Positions 1-10,272 are shown, counted from the first letter of the stretch. The stretch: DNA of 64,000 bases from Shewanella woodyi ATCC 51908 (GCF_000019525.1 NC_010506.1:2046001-2110000); one strand, 5' to 3'. Program-made: numbers and translations. Notes: generated by a model from the letters alone, not told the origin.

Positions 1-47
1 TTTTTTAACCTTATTTATATACATAGCTTTATCAACGGAGATTATCA

Positions 48-2795
48 GTGTTACACAAAACCAAAAAAATAATCATTGCAGGCATTAGTGCCTTAGTTTT
101 GTTGGGCACGCAAGCACAAGCTGCTATGCCGTCTCCGCAGATGATAGAGCAATTTAAGAACTTGCCTGCTTCAGAACAGCAAAGACTTGCTAAACAGTAC
201 GGTATCGACCCTTCAATGTTAGGTGGCGGGGCTAGCTCACAGCAGCAGCTAGAAAATCCTACTCTTGTTAATGAGAGACAAAACTTTGATCGAAATGGTC
301 AACCTATCTATGAGCAGGATAAAGATAAAGAAGAGCTCGATTTTGATGAAGATAAAGCGAAAACTGAACTGAAACGTTTTGGCTATGATCTCTTTAGAGG
401 TGAGCCTACTACATTTGCGCCAGTTTCAGATGTTCCTGTACCTAGTGAATATTTAGTCGGTCCTGGTGACAATATTAAAGTCCAACTTTACGGTAAAGAT
501 AACAAAGAATACGACTTAGTTATTAACCGTGAGGGTGAGATTCAATTCCCTGAGCTTGGGCCAATCTCAGTTAACGGATTAACTTTTGCCGAGCTACGAA
601 AAATCTTAACTTCCCGTATCAGCGAGCAGATGATAGGTATCGAATCTAACATCACCATGGGTAAGCTGCGCTCTATTCGTATTTTTGTTGCTGGTGATGC
701 CTACAAGCCTGGTTCATACACTGTTTCAAGTTTATCTACGATAACTCAAGCACTGTTTGTTTCAGGTGGTGTAAATGAGATTGGTTCACTGCGTAATATT
801 CAGCTAAAGCGTAATGGCAAATTAATCGGCACCATGGATCTTTACGATCTGCTTATGCGTGGCGATGCATCTAGCGATCTAATGCTCCGCTCTGGTGATG
901 TGGTATTTATCCCATCAGTGGGTGGTTTAGTTCGTGTGACCGGTGAGGTTCGTCGTCCTGCTATCTATGAGTTAAAAAACCGTGAAACACTGGCTGATGT
1001 TTTATCCATGGCTGCGGGTTTAAAGTCGGGTGCTTATCCAAGAAGTAGTAGTATAGAGCGTTTCAATACGAATGGTTTAAAAACAGTTAAAAATGTTGAC
1101 CTTACTTCAGCACAAGGTCAAAAAGTTAAGGCTCTAGCGGGTGATGTTGTACGTGTAAAATCTGCTTCTAATCAGTTTGAAGACGCCATCACAGTTGTTG
1201 GTGCAGTTGTAAGGCCAGGTAAGTATCAATGGTATCAAGGTCAAAAGATTAGCGATCTGGTTCCGTCAATTTGGGGCGATCTATCGGCTTCTGCAGACTT
1301 AGACTATGGCATTATTGTTCGTGAAGTTAATCAGTACGGTGATATTGAAGTCCATCAATTTGAGCCCGGTAAAGCTATCAGTCAAAAAGTTGCAACTGAT
1401 GACCTACTATTAAATGCACGTGATAAGGTTATCTTCTTCAACTTTAGTGATAAAAGTCAAAATCGTTACGAGTTAAATAAATTAGTTAAAGAACGCGTTT
1501 TAAAGGTCACTGAGCTTGCTGGTGACTCATTGGTTGGTAACGATCTTTTTAAAGCTGGCTTTGCGCAACTGCAACAGAAAGGGTTAACAGAGCGAAGTGA
1601 GATCGGTGGTGTTGTTATCGCAAAAGAGGCTGATGATAACGAGCAGCAAGCCATTATTGGGGAGGTCAACAAGATGTTGATTAACCTGTTTGATGATAAA
1701 GACTTGATAAAGCTTAGTTCGGCGATGAACCGCAGTGAGCTGCTTTACCCTGTTGTGATGAAATTAACCACTCAAGGTCGTTCAGGCAAAGAGGTTAAAG
1801 TTGTCGCTGTTAATGGCAAGGTTCGTCACTCTGGTATCTATCCACTAGCCGTAAATGCAAGAGTTGATGACTTAATAAAAGCGGGTGGTGGCCTTCAAGA
1901 AGGTGCCTATACCGCAAGAGCAGAATTAACAAGCACCTTAATAGACAGCCAAGGCTCAAGTATTCAACATCAAAATATCGATCTGAAAGCAGCTATTCAA
2001 GGTGATGCGACTGTCAATGCAAAACTCAAAGGTCGCGATATTTTAACCGTGATGACAACACCGGATTGGCAAGAAAATAAATCTGTTGAGATCCGTGGTG
2101 AAGTTAAATTTCCTGGCATGTATAACATTCGTCGCGGCGAGACACTTAAAGATGTGCTAAATCGCGCTGGTGGATTTACAGAGTTTGCTTACCTACCATC
2201 AGCGGTATTTGTGCGGGAATCAGTACGCCAACAAGAACAGCTTGAGATTAAAAAGCTTGCTAATCAACTCCGCCGCGATATCGCAACTCGCGGTGTATCG
2301 AAAGATGGCAATGTTGTAAATTATAGCGATGCTCAGATGATGCTCACCGACCTTGAAAACATCAAAGCTGTCGGGCGCTTAGTTGTTGATTTATCTGCAA
2401 TATCAGTTGGTATTGAACAAGCAGATCTTCAACTCGAAGACTCAGATATCTTATATGTCCCCTCCACTAAGCAAACCATTGCAGTAATGGGCGAAGTACA
2501 ACATGCTGCAACGCATAGATTCAAGAAGGGCTTAACGCTAGATCAGTATCTTGCCATGTCTGGTGGCGAGAGAGAGCGTGCAGATGGTGATAGAACCTAT
2601 GTGATTAAAGCGAACGGTTCTGTACTGCTTCCAAGCCGCTCAATCTGGTTCAGCAGTGAAGACAGCCTTCAACCTGGTGATACGATTATCGTACCGCTTG
2701 ATACAGAATACAAAGATAACCTAACACTCTGGACGCAGGTAACCAGCATCATCTACAACACAGCAGTAGCATTCGCTACAGTCGCGAACTTGTAA
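48..2795 (+). CDS. Wza-like polysaccharide export protein with multiple SLBB domains
   Basis: Outer-membrane polysaccharide export protein expected to form the exit channel for the O-antigen/capsule made by the downstream genes. The start is a GTG seven bases after a GGAG ribosome-binding site. Residues 1-26 look like an ordinary signal peptide ending in AQA; no lipobox cysteine is visible, unlike classical Wza. A Poly_export domain lies at about 132-208 (EYLVGPGDNIKVQLYG). It is followed by about six SLBB-type repeats, with motifs such as VAGDAYKPGSYTV, VTGEVRRPAIYEL, VVGAVVRPGKYQW, VNGKVRHSGIYPL and IRGEVKFPGMYNI. At 915 residues it is more than twice the length of E. coli Wza, which is common for SLBB proteins of Shewanella and Vibrio. 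It is the first gene of the locus. Confidence 0.92.
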   Translation: MLHKTKKIIIAGISALVLLGTQAQAAMPSPQMIEQFKNLPASEQQRLAKQYGIDPSMLGGGASSQQQLENPTLVNERQNFDRNGQPIYEQDKDKEELDFDEDKAKTELKRFGYDLFRGEPTTFAPVSDVPVPSEYLVGPGDNIKVQLYGKDNKEYDLVINREGEIQFPELGPISVNGLTFAELRKILTSRISEQMIGIESNITMGKLRSIRIFVAGDAYKPGSYTVSSLSTITQALFVSGGVNEIGSLRNIQLKRNGKLIGTMDLYDLLMRGDASSDLMLRSGDVVFIPSVGGLVRVTGEVRRPAIYELKNRETLADVLSMAAGLKSGAYPRSSSIERFNTNGLKTVKNVDLTSAQGQKVKALAGDVVRVKSASNQFEDAITVVGAVVRPGKYQWYQGQKISDLVPSIWGDLSASADLDYGIIVREVNQYGDIEVHQFEPGKAISQKVATDDLLLNARDKVIFFNFSDKSQNRYELNKLVKERVLKVTELAGDSLVGNDLFKAGFAQLQQKGLTERSEIGGVVIAKEADDNEQQAIIGEVNKMLINLFDDKDLIKLSSAMNRSELLYPVVMKLTTQGRSGKEVKVVAVNGKVRHSGIYPLAVNARVDDLIKAGGGLQEGAYTARAELTSTLIDSQGSSIQHQNIDLKAAIQGDATVNAKLKGRDILTVMTTPDWQENKSVEIRGEVKFPGMYNIRRGETLKDVLNRAGGFTEFAYLPSAVFVRESVRQQEQLEIKKLANQLRRDIATRGVSKDGNVVNYSDAQMMLTDLENIKAVGRLVVDLSAISVGIEQADLQLEDSDILYVPSTKQTIAVMGEVQHAATHRFKKGLTLDQYLAMSGGERERADGDRTYVIKANGSVLLPSRSIWFSSEDSLQPGDTIIVPLDTEYKDNLTLWTQVTSIIYNTAVAFATVANL

Positions 2796-2998
2796 GAAGA
2801 ATCGAGTTACGAGATCGCTTCGCTGCTAGAACGGGCTTCGCCCTGCTATAAAAGCAAAAAGCTTAAGAGCCAGCGTTATATACTACGTCAGTGCTATCTT
2901 TTGCTTTTATAGAATCTAGAAGGAGCGAAGCGACGTTCTCGTCGTGACAAAGTCACGAACTAGAAGCGCAGCGCTCTGCCAAAGCTAAGGAGTAGCTA
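2796..2998. repeat. Intergenic mosaic repeats between the wza-like gene and the four-helix-bundle gene
   Basis: No gene is seen here. The gap holds short palindromic pieces such as GGGCTTCGCCC and TCTAGAAGGAGCGAAGCG. Related pieces recur at 3377-3469, 43200-43450, 54320-54420, 54720-54830 and 60650-60970. The last bases carry the AAGGAG ribosome-binding site of the next gene. Confidence 0.6.
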
Positions 2999-3376
2999 AT
3001 GAGATTTGAACAACTGGATGTTTGGAAGAGAGCTTCAAGATTGTCGTGCGAAATATACAAGGCAACAGAGACAGTTCAAAACTGGGGTTTTAAAGATCAA
3101 ATAACACGCTCAGGCTTATCAGTACCTTCGAATATTGCAGAAGGTGAAGAGCGTGAAACCAACAAAGAAAAAGTACGCTTTTTGTATTATGCAAAAGGCT
3201 CACTTGGTGAGTTGGTTACCCAGTTATATATCGGAATTGAAATCGGTTATCTAGAAAAGCATTCCTCATTGGAAATGGTAAAAGAAGCCAAAGAACTCGC
3301 AAAAGTCCTAGGTACTATGATCAAAAAGAAAGAGTCAAAAATTAAAGAAGAACCAGCAGTCTACCAGACGAAGTAA
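2999..3376 (+). CDS. Four-helix bundle protein (23S rRNA intervening-sequence protein family)
   Basis: Small 125-residue protein of the four-helix-bundle/S23 family, recognised by the opening FEQLDVWKRASRLSCEIYK, the central DQITRSGLSVPSNIAEGEER and the SLGELVTQLYIGIEIGYL segment. Members occur in spirochaete 23S rRNA intervening sequences and very often as single genes in bacterial polysaccharide loci; the biochemical role is unknown. An AAGGAG site six bases before ATG supports the start. It sits between the export gene and wzz, where no such gene is needed, and is flanked on both sides by similar TCTAGAAG-containing repeats, so it may have entered as a cassette. The family call is firm; the function is open. 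Confidence 0.88.
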   Translation: MRFEQLDVWKRASRLSCEIYKATETVQNWGFKDQITRSGLSVPSNIAEGEERETNKEKVRFLYYAKGSLGELVTQLYIGIEIGYLEKHSSLEMVKEAKELAKVLGTMIKKKESKIKEEPAVYQTK

Positions 3377-3472
3377 TTATTGCTGTTATAGCAGCGAAGC
3401 GCACTAGCCGCGAAGCGTCCTAGAATCTAGAAGCAAAGCGCTCTCTACTCCATCAAATCAAAAGATAAAGTG
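3377..3472. repeat. Mosaic repeat copy downstream of the four-helix-bundle gene
   Basis: Contains GCAGCGAAGCG and CCTAGAATCTAGAAGCAAAGCG, which resemble the upstream copy at about 2907-2985 (TAGAATCTAGAAGGAGCG and CTAGAAGCGCAGCGCTC). The two copies bracket the 125-residue gene. Confidence 0.55.
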
Positions 3473-4438
3473 ATGAATAACCAAAATATACCGCAAGAAT
3501 TTAAGGATGCAAGGTTCCCTCAAACTACAAGCGAAGACGAGATTGATTTGAGGGAATTGTTTAAAGTCATCTGGCAAGGAAAATGGCTCATTATTGCCAT
3601 TACCGCTGTTTTCGCCATAGGCTCTGTCATTTTTGCACTTTCACAGCCAAATGTTTACAAGTCTGAAGCTCTATTAGCTCCAGCAAGTGAAGAACAAAGT
3701 GGTGGATTAAGTGCATTAGCGGGTCAGTTTGGTGGTCTAGCCAGTATGGCGGGTATAAATCTAGGAGGAGGTGGAGGAGTCGATAAAACTCAGATGGCCA
3801 TCGAGGTGATGAAGTCACGTCAATTTGCTAGTCAGTTCATCCAAAACCACAATATTTTGCCAGATCTAATGGCGGCAGAAAAGTGGAATATGGGTGATAA
3901 CACGATTACCTATGATAGTGAGATATATGATGCGTCAGCTAACAAATGGGTACGTGAAGTTAAAGCGCCGTTCAAGCCTAAACCTTCAATGCAAGAGGCA
4001 TATAAAGAGTTTAGTAAAGCCATTTCAGTTAACTCTGCTAAAGATACTGGTATGGTTACTATCTCTGTCGAGCATCTGTCACCTAGCGTAGCTCAGCAAT
4101 GGGTGGCTTGGTTAATCCAAGATATAAACAAGGTGATGAAAGAGCGCGATGTAGCTGAAGCTAATCGCAGTAGCGAATTTCTTAATAAGCAAATAGCACT
4201 GACAAACGTCGCGGATATTCGTTCAATTCTATACAAATTAATTGAAGAGCAAGCAAAAACGATTATGTTTGCCGAAGTTCGTGATGAATACGTATTTAAA
4301 ACAATCGATCCAGCCTTAGTGCCTGAAGAGAAAGCTAAACCCAAACGTGCCCTTATTTTTGTGTTAGGCACTATGCTTGGTGGCATGCTGGCAGTGATGA
4401 TTGTTTTAATAAGACATTTCGTCAGAAAAGAAGGTTAA
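3473..4438 (+). CDS. wzz: Wzz-type chain-length determinant protein
   Basis: Inner-membrane polysaccharide co-polymerase that sets chain length in the Wzy-dependent pathway. It has the typical Wzz layout: a short cytoplasmic N-terminus (DEIDLRELFKVIWQGKW), a first membrane segment at about 37-58, a long periplasmic part with a Gly-rich stretch (GGLSALAGQFGGLASMAG), and a second membrane segment preceded by the proline-containing PEEKAKPKRALIFVLG. A GTG lies directly before the ATG chosen here; either could initiate. At 321 residues the length is normal. It follows the export protein, as in many Shewanella and Vibrio loci. Confidence 0.93.
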   Translation: MNNQNIPQEFKDARFPQTTSEDEIDLRELFKVIWQGKWLIIAITAVFAIGSVIFALSQPNVYKSEALLAPASEEQSGGLSALAGQFGGLASMAGINLGGGGGVDKTQMAIEVMKSRQFASQFIQNHNILPDLMAAEKWNMGDNTITYDSEIYDASANKWVREVKAPFKPKPSMQEAYKEFSKAISVNSAKDTGMVTISVEHLSPSVAQQWVAWLIQDINKVMKERDVAEANRSSEFLNKQIALTNVADIRSILYKLIEEQAKTIMFAEVRDEYVFKTIDPALVPEEKAKPKRALIFVLGTMLGGMLAVMIVLIRHFVRKEG

Positions 4439-4810
4439 TTTTTAAAATAGTTATTATATTGGACAAATTTTATCTTCTTTCTTCTGTATAACTGTAAGCG
4501 GATCGTTCCGTAAACGTAGTGTTCTGTAGGCTGTTATCGAATATGATTTTATTACTTATTGGGGCTGCTGCATTTAAATAAAGAGTAGAAAAAGAATAGA
4601 AAAACAGTAAAACCTAATATTTACAAGGGATAGCGCTTACTTAGAAATAAGAGCAATTGTCTCAAAATGGATTAAAAGTGTCTCAGCCTAGCTTTTAGGT
4701 CTGAGATGTAAGAGGGCATGAATTCATTCTTTGAAACAAACTTCACTGTCCACAAAATATCAGTAGCTACTCAAAATAGATTTGTTTTCGATTATATAAA
4801 GGCAGTAAAA
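4439..4810. other. Intergenic region upstream of the UDP-sugar dehydrogenase
   Basis: About 280 bases (370 if the later start is used) with no convincing gene. It is A+T rich and probably carries the promoter of the variable sugar genes. I looked for the JUMPstart/ops core GGCGGTAG here and did not find it. Confidence 0.5.
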
Positions 4811-6091
4811 ATGATTGTATCACTAGACAATGTGAAAATTGGTATTATTGGTTTAGGCTATGTTGGGCTTCCTTTGGCTGTTGAGTTTGGTAAAAAAAGC
4901 CCTACGATAGGTTTCGACATAAATGAAGGGCGTATATCAGAGTTATCATATGGCCATGACAGCACACTTGAGTGCAGTCATCAGGAGCTCGCTGAAGCAA
5001 CTTGTCTTCGTTACACAGCATCTTTATCAGACCTAAAAGAATGTAATGTGTACATTGTTACCGTACCAACGCCAATAGATGAGCATAAGCAACCTGATTT
5101 GACTCCACTAGTAAAAGCATCTGAAGCTTTGGGTGCTGTTGTCAGTGAAGGTGATATCATTATATATGAGTCAACCGTATATCCTGGTGCGACTGAAGAA
5201 GAGTGCATCTCGGTAGTCGAAAAAGTCTCTGGATTGAAATTCAACCAAAACTTTTTTGCTGGCTATTCACCTGAAAGAATCAATCCTGGTGATAAAGAGC
5301 ATCGCGTCACTAACATATTGAAGGTAACCAGTGGTTCAACTCCTGAAGTAGCTGAATTTGTAGACCAACTATATAAAAGCATTATTGTTGCCGGAACACA
5401 TAAAGCATCGTCTATAAAAGTTGCCGAAGCTGCAAAAGTGATAGAGAACACCCAGCGGGATGTCAATATTGCATTGATCAATGAGCTTTCAATTATCTTT
5501 AACAAATTGGATATTGATACGCTAGAAGTGCTTGAAGCTGCGGGTACTAAATGGAACTTCTTGCCGTTCCGCCCAGGTCTAGTAGGTGGACACTGTATTG
5601 GTGTCGACCCTTACTACCTAACTCATAAAGCTCAAACTGTTGGATATCATCCTGAAATGATCCTAGCTGGCCGAAGACTAAACGATGGTATGGGCCAATA
5701 CGTAGTTTCACAACTTGTTAAGAAAATGCTTAAGAAACGTCTCCATGTAGAAGGTGCCAATGTACTAGTTATGGGGTTAACATTTAAAGAAAATTGTCCT
5801 GACTTACGTAACACCAAAGTGGTCGACATTGTATCAGAGTTGAAGGAATACAATATAAATGTCGATATAGTTGACCCTTGGTGTTCAAATGATGAGGCCG
5901 AGCATGAGTATGGGCTGTCGTTATGTGAAAAGCCAAAAGCGAATAACTATGATGCGATTATTATGGCTGTTGCCCACAATGAGTTTAGAGAAATGGGTGC
6001 TGAAAAAATTCATGTTTTAGGTAAAACTGAACACGTATTATACGATCTAAAGTACATACTCGATAAAGAAAGCGTAGATATGCGTTTATAA
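4811..6091 (+). CDS. tviB: UDP-N-acetyl-hexosamine 6-dehydrogenase (TviB/VipA/WbpO type)
   Basis: NAD-dependent oxidation of UDP-GlcNAc or UDP-GalNAc to the uronic acid, feeding GalNAcA into the repeat unit. The Rossmann motif [13 protein letters not shown] lies near residue 15, the family [10 protein letters not shown] motif follows, and the catalytic Cys is in [12 protein letters not shown] at about residue 262. An in-frame ATG at 4718 with AGAGG before it would add 31 residues ([13 protein letters not shown]...). I prefer 4811 because it gives 426 residues beginning [19 protein letters not shown], the usual family length. The epimerase downstream completes the TviB/TviC pair. Confidence 0.93.
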   Translation: MIVSLDNVKIGIIGLGYVGLPLAVEFGKKSPTIGFDINEGRISELSYGHDSTLECSHQELAEATCLRYTASLSDLKECNVYIVTVPTPIDEHKQPDLTPLVKASEALGAVVSEGDIIIYESTVYPGATEEECISVVEKVSGLKFNQNFFAGYSPERINPGDKEHRVTNILKVTSGSTPEVAEFVDQLYKSIIVAGTHKASSIKVAEAAKVIENTQRDVNIALINELSIIFNKLDIDTLEVLEAAGTKWNFLPFRPGLVGGHCIGVDPYYLTHKAQTVGYHPEMILAGRRLNDGMGQYVVSQLVKKMLKKRLHVEGANVLVMGLTFKENCPDLRNTKVVDIVSELKEYNINVDIVDPWCSNDEAEHEYGLSLCEKPKANNYDAIIMAVAHNEFREMGAEKIHVLGKTEHVLYDLKYILDKESVDMRL

Positions 6092-6172
6092 CCTCCTTTA
6101 CTGTGAAATAGGATTGTAATTTGGACAAGTTTCTACTTGGTCTATTTCGATCCTAAATCACTTTATTTTATC

Positions 6173-6207
6173 TTAATTCTTAATTCTTAATTCTTAATTC
6201 TTAATTC
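6173..6207 (+). repeat. Heptanucleotide tandem repeat (TTAATTC) x5
   Basis: Five perfect consecutive copies of TTAATTC, ending 10 bases before the epimerase start codon. Short tandem repeats of this kind are prone to slipped-strand changes in copy number. Here a change would alter spacing in the leader of the epimerase mRNA, or promoter spacing, rather than the reading frame. Confidence 0.95.
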
Positions 6208-6217
6208 TGGACTTCTT

Positions 6218-7246
6218 ATGTCTCGTTACGAACAAATTCAACAAGAACTTATAGATTCTCCTAAAACTTGGTTAGTGACGGGAGTTGCAGGGTTTATAGG
6301 CTCAAACCTGTTAGAGAAATTGCTTAAACTAAATCAAACTGTAGTAGGGTTAGATAACTTTGCGACGGGTCATCAACATAACTTGGATGAAGTAAAAAGT
6401 TTAGTTACTGAAGAACAATGGGAACGTTTTACCTTTATAGAAGGTGATATCCGCGATTACAGCACTTGTGAGGAATCTGTAAAAGGTGTGGACTATGTAT
6501 TACATCAGGCGGCGCTAGGCTCTGTCCCTCGTTCGATTGCTGATCCAATTACATCAAATGCAACTAATATCACAGGGTTCTTGAATATGCTGCAAGTAGC
6601 AAAAGCAGCTAAGGTAGAAAGTTTTACCTATGCGGCCAGCAGCTCAACATACGGTGACCATCCAGCACTACCGAAGGTTGAAGATAACATTGGTAACCCT
6701 CTTTCTCCTTATGCAGTTACGAAATATGTTAATGAACTCTATGCTAATGTGTTTGCCAAAACATATGGTTTTAAAACAATTGGTTTACGTTACTTTAATG
6801 TATTTGGTCAACGCCAAGATCCAAATGGTGCTTACGCAGCGGTAATTCCTAAATGGGCTTCTGCAATGATTCAAGGTGATGAAATTTTTATAAATGGAGA
6901 TGGAGAAACCAGTAGAGATTTCTGCTTTATTGAAAATACTGTTCAAATGAATTTATTAGCGGCAACAAGCGAGGATATAGCTAAAGATGAAGTTTACAAT
7001 GTTGCCGTAGGTGACAGAACAACTTTAAATGATTTGTTTACCAATATTCAATCTTCATTAAACAAAAGTGGAAGCATATATAGTATTGCTCCTAGTTATA
7101 GAGCGTTTAGAAATGGGGATGTTCGTCATTCGCAGGCCGATATTTCCAAGGCAAAGCAAAAGTTAGGTTATTCGCCAGAGTTTAATATTTCTCAGGGAAT
7201 AGCCAAAGCAATGCCATGGTACTTGGGGTTTTTAAATAATAGATGA
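6218..7246 (+). CDS. tviC: UDP-N-acetylglucosamine 4-epimerase (TviC/VipB/WbpP type)
   Basis: Extended SDR epimerase interconverting UDP-GlcNAc and UDP-GalNAc, or their uronic acids. The NAD-binding [14 protein letters not shown] lies at about residue 22-35. The SSSTYG serine motif and the YxxxK pair in SPYAVTKY form the catalytic triad. The [23 protein letters not shown] stretch is typical of the WbpP branch, as is the N-terminal extension [11 protein letters not shown]. With the preceding dehydrogenase it supplies UDP-D-GalNAcA. No strong ribosome-binding site is visible, and the TTAATTC array lies directly upstream. Its stop overlaps the next start by four bases. Confidence 0.93.
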   Translation: MSRYEQIQQELIDSPKTWLVTGVAGFIGSNLLEKLLKLNQTVVGLDNFATGHQHNLDEVKSLVTEEQWERFTFIEGDIRDYSTCEESVKGVDYVLHQAALGSVPRSIADPITSNATNITGFLNMLQVAKAAKVESFTYAASSSTYGDHPALPKVEDNIGNPLSPYAVTKYVNELYANVFAKTYGFKTIGLRYFNVFGQRQDPNGAYAAVIPKWASAMIQGDEIFINGDGETSRDFCFIENTVQMNLLAATSEDIAKDEVYNVAVGDRTTLNDLFTNIQSSLNKSGSIYSIAPSYRAFRNGDVRHSQADISKAKQKLGYSPEFNISQGIAKAMPWYLGFLNNR

Positions 7247-8418
7247 AAAAACTTATATATATTGGTGGCTTTGAGCTACCTGATAAAAATGCTGCAGCAC
7301 AAAGAGTTATAGCTAACTCTAAAATATTTAGTATGCTAGGGTACTCTCTCGAATTGATCGGCGTAGATAAAAACTTGTCGTTCGACGATGGGCTTTGTTC
7401 TGTATCCTATTCAGGTTGCGAATTTGAAAGTAAAGCAGTCTCCTATCCTAAGACCAATCGGGAATGGATCAATACAATTTTAGGTCATGATGAAATTGTT
7501 AATTACTTAAAGGAAAATGCGACGGATATTGAGTGCGTAATACTTTATAATTATCCTTCAATTGCCTCTTTCAAAATTTATTCCGCAATGAAACAATGCA
7601 ATGTGACTGTTATATCTGATATTACAGAGTGGCATAGTTCTAGAGGTGCAGGCTTAATTTTTTCAATTGTAAAATGGCTTGATACAACGCTTAGAATCAG
7701 GTATTTAGCTAAAAAAGCAGGAAAAGTCATAACAACCAGTCAATACATGACGGATTATTACAAAAGTAAAAATGTTGAAACATTAGAATTACCTACATTG
7801 TATGATACGCGAAAGTTCACTACACCGCCAAAAACACTTGAAAAGTCTTCAACTAGCCTAATTTATATTGGTAATCCGTTTGATGTAAAAAGAGCTGCAA
7901 AGGCAAAAGGTGCCGTTAAGGAAAGGCTGGATATAGTCATCAAAGCCTTGAGTATTCTATCTGATAATTATGTTTTTACTTTCAATGTGTACGGAATATC
8001 TGAAGAAGATTATTTAACTGTTTATCCCGAACATATTGATCTAATCAAAGGCCTTTCCGACAGGGTGTTTTTTAATGGAAAGATGGATCACAGTTTTGTA
8101 ATACAGAGGCTCCAAGAATCTGATTTTTCAGTTTTCTTTAGGGATGAAACATTAGTTAACTTGGCTGGGTTTCCTTCCAAACTGGCTGAGTCAGTATCTT
8201 GTGGTATACCTGTTATATCTAGTCATATTGCAAGTTTGACTAAATATCAAGATATAAGCGGAGTATATTTGGCTCAATTAGGTAAAGAGGTAGATATGAT
8301 AGAAAGGTGCCTTAAAATGACTGAGCTAGAACTAAATGAGCTAAAAGAAAAAACTTATAACTCAAAGTTTTTTGATTGCAGAATGTACTTTGAACAGGTT
8401 AAGTTATTTCTTAGTTAA
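7243..8418 (+). CDS. Glycosyltransferase (GT4-like)
   Basis: Cytoplasmic glycosyltransferase of the GT-B fold, probably one of only two transferases elongating the repeat unit. The N-terminal [21 protein letters not shown] resembles the acceptor-side loop of GT4 enzymes. The C-terminal half has [21 protein letters not shown] followed by [11 protein letters not shown], the expected nucleotide-sugar binding position. It overlaps the epimerase by ATGA, so the two are translationally coupled. Donor and acceptor cannot be read from sequence; GalNAcA is a reasonable guess because of the neighbours. Confidence 0.85.
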   Translation: MKKLIYIGGFELPDKNAAAQRVIANSKIFSMLGYSLELIGVDKNLSFDDGLCSVSYSGCEFESKAVSYPKTNREWINTILGHDEIVNYLKENATDIECVILYNYPSIASFKIYSAMKQCNVTVISDITEWHSSRGAGLIFSIVKWLDTTLRIRYLAKKAGKVITTSQYMTDYYKSKNVETLELPTLYDTRKFTTPPKTLEKSSTSLIYIGNPFDVKRAAKAKGAVKERLDIVIKALSILSDNYVFTFNVYGISEEDYLTVYPEHIDLIKGLSDRVFFNGKMDHSFVIQRLQESDFSVFFRDETLVNLAGFPSKLAESVSCGIPVISSHIASLTKYQDISGVYLAQLGKEVDMIERCLKMTELELNELKEKTYNSKFFDCRMYFEQVKLFLS

Positions 8419-8435
8419 TTTTTTATAAGGGTAAA

Positions 8436-8966
8436 ATGAATAGAATTATTAGGTTACTTTTTTTTCCATTGAACTATATTTGGGCAAGATTGTTCCCAGT
8501 AAATTTCGCAAGGAAAATAGGAGTTAAAATGAATGGTAGAGTTACTATTTACGGTTCCAGTTATGAGATGTTCAGTGCTGAGCCATATTTAGTAACCTTA
8601 GGGGATAATGTGTTTATTAGCGTGGGGGCTTCATTCGTTTGCCATGATGGTTCTACTCTACCTTTTAGGAAAAACATTCCGGACTTGGAGTTAGCTGGTA
8701 GGATAAATGTTGGCGATAATATATTTATAGGTAAGGGCGCTTTAGTTTTGCCCGGTGTAAGTATAGGCAATAATTGTATTGTTGGTGCAAATGCTGTTGT
8801 AGCTAAAGACGTACCAAATAACAGTGTAGTGGCAGGTAACCCAGCTAGGGTGATTAAGTCTACAGATGATTTTTTGGCTAAAGCAAAAAGAAACTCACTG
8901 AAGATTGGGAACTTATATGGGAAGGATAAAGTTGATGCGTATAAAAAGATATTTGATGTTAAATGA
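8436..8966 (+). CDS. Left-handed beta-helix O-acetyltransferase (WbbJ/maltose acetyltransferase-like)
   Basis: Hexapeptide-repeat acyltransferase, 176 residues, expected to use acetyl-CoA to O-acetylate a sugar or lipid-linked intermediate. The repeats are clear at INVGDNIFIGKGALVLPGVSIGNNCIVGANAVVAKDV (given here as motif region, residues about 90-128), ending with the standard NNSVVAGNPARVI cap. An N-terminal hydrophobic stretch (LLFFPLNYIWARLF) could lie at the membrane. It sits between a glycosyltransferase and the Wzy-like gene, so modification of the repeat unit is likely. Confidence 0.86.
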   Translation: MNRIIRLLFFPLNYIWARLFPVNFARKIGVKMNGRVTIYGSSYEMFSAEPYLVTLGDNVFISVGASFVCHDGSTLPFRKNIPDLELAGRINVGDNIFIGKGALVLPGVSIGNNCIVGANAVVAKDVPNNSVVAGNPARVIKSTDDFLAKAKRNSLKIGNLYGKDKVDAYKKIFDVK

Positions 8967-8979
8967 AGAGCTTAACTAG

Positions 8980-10272
8980 ATGAAACTCATAAGTTATAGG
9001 TATTTGCCATTAAATATATTTTTGCTTTATACGTTCTTTGTAATGTTTGCTTTGTTCTTTGGGCCAGCCCAGTTTAGAAATATGAACTTTCTTTATTTAG
9101 CTTCATTCCTGATAATTAACACATTTATTTTTGTTTTTTTTTTCATTGCAGGAGCTAAAGGGATAGTAAAGTGGGAACATAAGAAGTCAAAGAATAATTT
9201 CATTGAGGGAAGTTTTTTTAAGTTTTTTTTGTATTCTGGTCTACTTTTATCGATTGTTGCCTGGGGGGACTTTTTTGTATCAGGGAAAAGTATATCAATC
9301 TCGAACATGGGAACCAACTATGTCGATGGCTATGATGGTTACGTTCGAGGTAGTAGTTCAATTGGTTTTAGCTATATATTAAATATCTTTTCGGTCTCTC
9401 TGCAGACTCTCTCATTATTGTTTATCTTTTCGAATTACATTTTTCTGAATAAAAAACAAAAGTTAATAGCTTGTTTTGTGATCTTTACATATTTGATTAT
9501 AAATGTATTGGTTTCTGGTAAGCAGAAATACCTTGGTGATATTGTTATTTTTTTTGTTTATTCTTATTTAATCTTTTCGGCAGTTCAAAACAAAAGGTTT
9601 AGTGTAAGTAAAATATTAAATTACTGTTTTGTGTTTTCTGTGGTGGTTTTTTCTTTCTCATACATTTTAACATCAAGATATGCGGCTATTGATATCGATG
9701 GCAGTAATATTGCAACAGCTTTAAATTCTCATGTTTACTGGGATAGTGAATCAATAATTATTAAGATTTTTGGTAACACTTTTGGATTTGGAATTGGTAT
9801 GTTTTTAGGCTATTTCACCAATGGGCTTTATGGCTTGAATTTAGCATTGCAATTACCGTTTGAGTGGACCTATTTTCTAGGGAATTCATATTCACTAGCG
9901 AAAATTGTTGAGACTGCGATATCTTCGCCAGGCTTGATCTTGCAGCATTCGTATCCATTTAGAGCTGAAGAATTAGGGTGGGGATTGGATAAGTGGCACT
10001 CCGCTTTTTCGTGGCTTGCATCAGATTTAACGTTTCCTGGAACCCTATGCTTTATGGCCTTCTTTAGTTTTAGTTATGCGAGAGTTTGGATTGCTTCGAT
10101 TAATAACTCAAACCCTTTTGCTCGTCCGTTATTTATTTATCTTTCTGTGGGAATTGTTTTTGTATATTCGAATAACCAGTTAGTACACTCTCTCTCTGGT
10201 GTTTTTGTTTTATTTGCACTTGTTATTATGTATTTTATATATAAATTTCAATCTAGGCAGGTTTATGTTTAA
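8980..10272 (+). CDS. wzy: Wzy-like O-antigen/oligosaccharide repeat-unit polymerase
   Basis: Very hydrophobic 430-residue protein with roughly 11-12 predicted membrane spans and a sizeable periplasmic loop (about 270-345), the usual Wzy topology. Wzy proteins share little sequence, so the call rests on topology, locus position between the acetyltransferase and the flippase, and the absence of another candidate polymerase in this locus. Base composition is visibly richer in A+T than the flanking wza, wzz and cys genes, as is normal for laterally exchanged O-antigen genes. Its last 8 bases overlap the flippase start. Confidence 0.78.
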   Translation: MKLISYRYLPLNIFLLYTFFVMFALFFGPAQFRNMNFLYLASFLIINTFIFVFFFIAGAKGIVKWEHKKSKNNFIEGSFFKFFLYSGLLLSIVAWGDFFVSGKSISISNMGTNYVDGYDGYVRGSSSIGFSYILNIFSVSLQTLSLLFIFSNYIFLNKKQKLIACFVIFTYLIINVLVSGKQKYLGDIVIFFVYSYLIFSAVQNKRFSVSKILNYCFVFSVVVFSFSYILTSRYAAIDIDGSNIATALNSHVYWDSESIIIKIFGNTFGFGIGMFLGYFTNGLYGLNLALQLPFEWTYFLGNSYSLAKIVETAISSPGLILQHSYPFRAEELGWGLDKWHSAFSWLASDLTFPGTLCFMAFFSFSYARVWIASINNSNPFARPLFIYLSVGIVFVYSNNQLVHSLSGVFVLFALVIMYFIYKFQSRQVYV

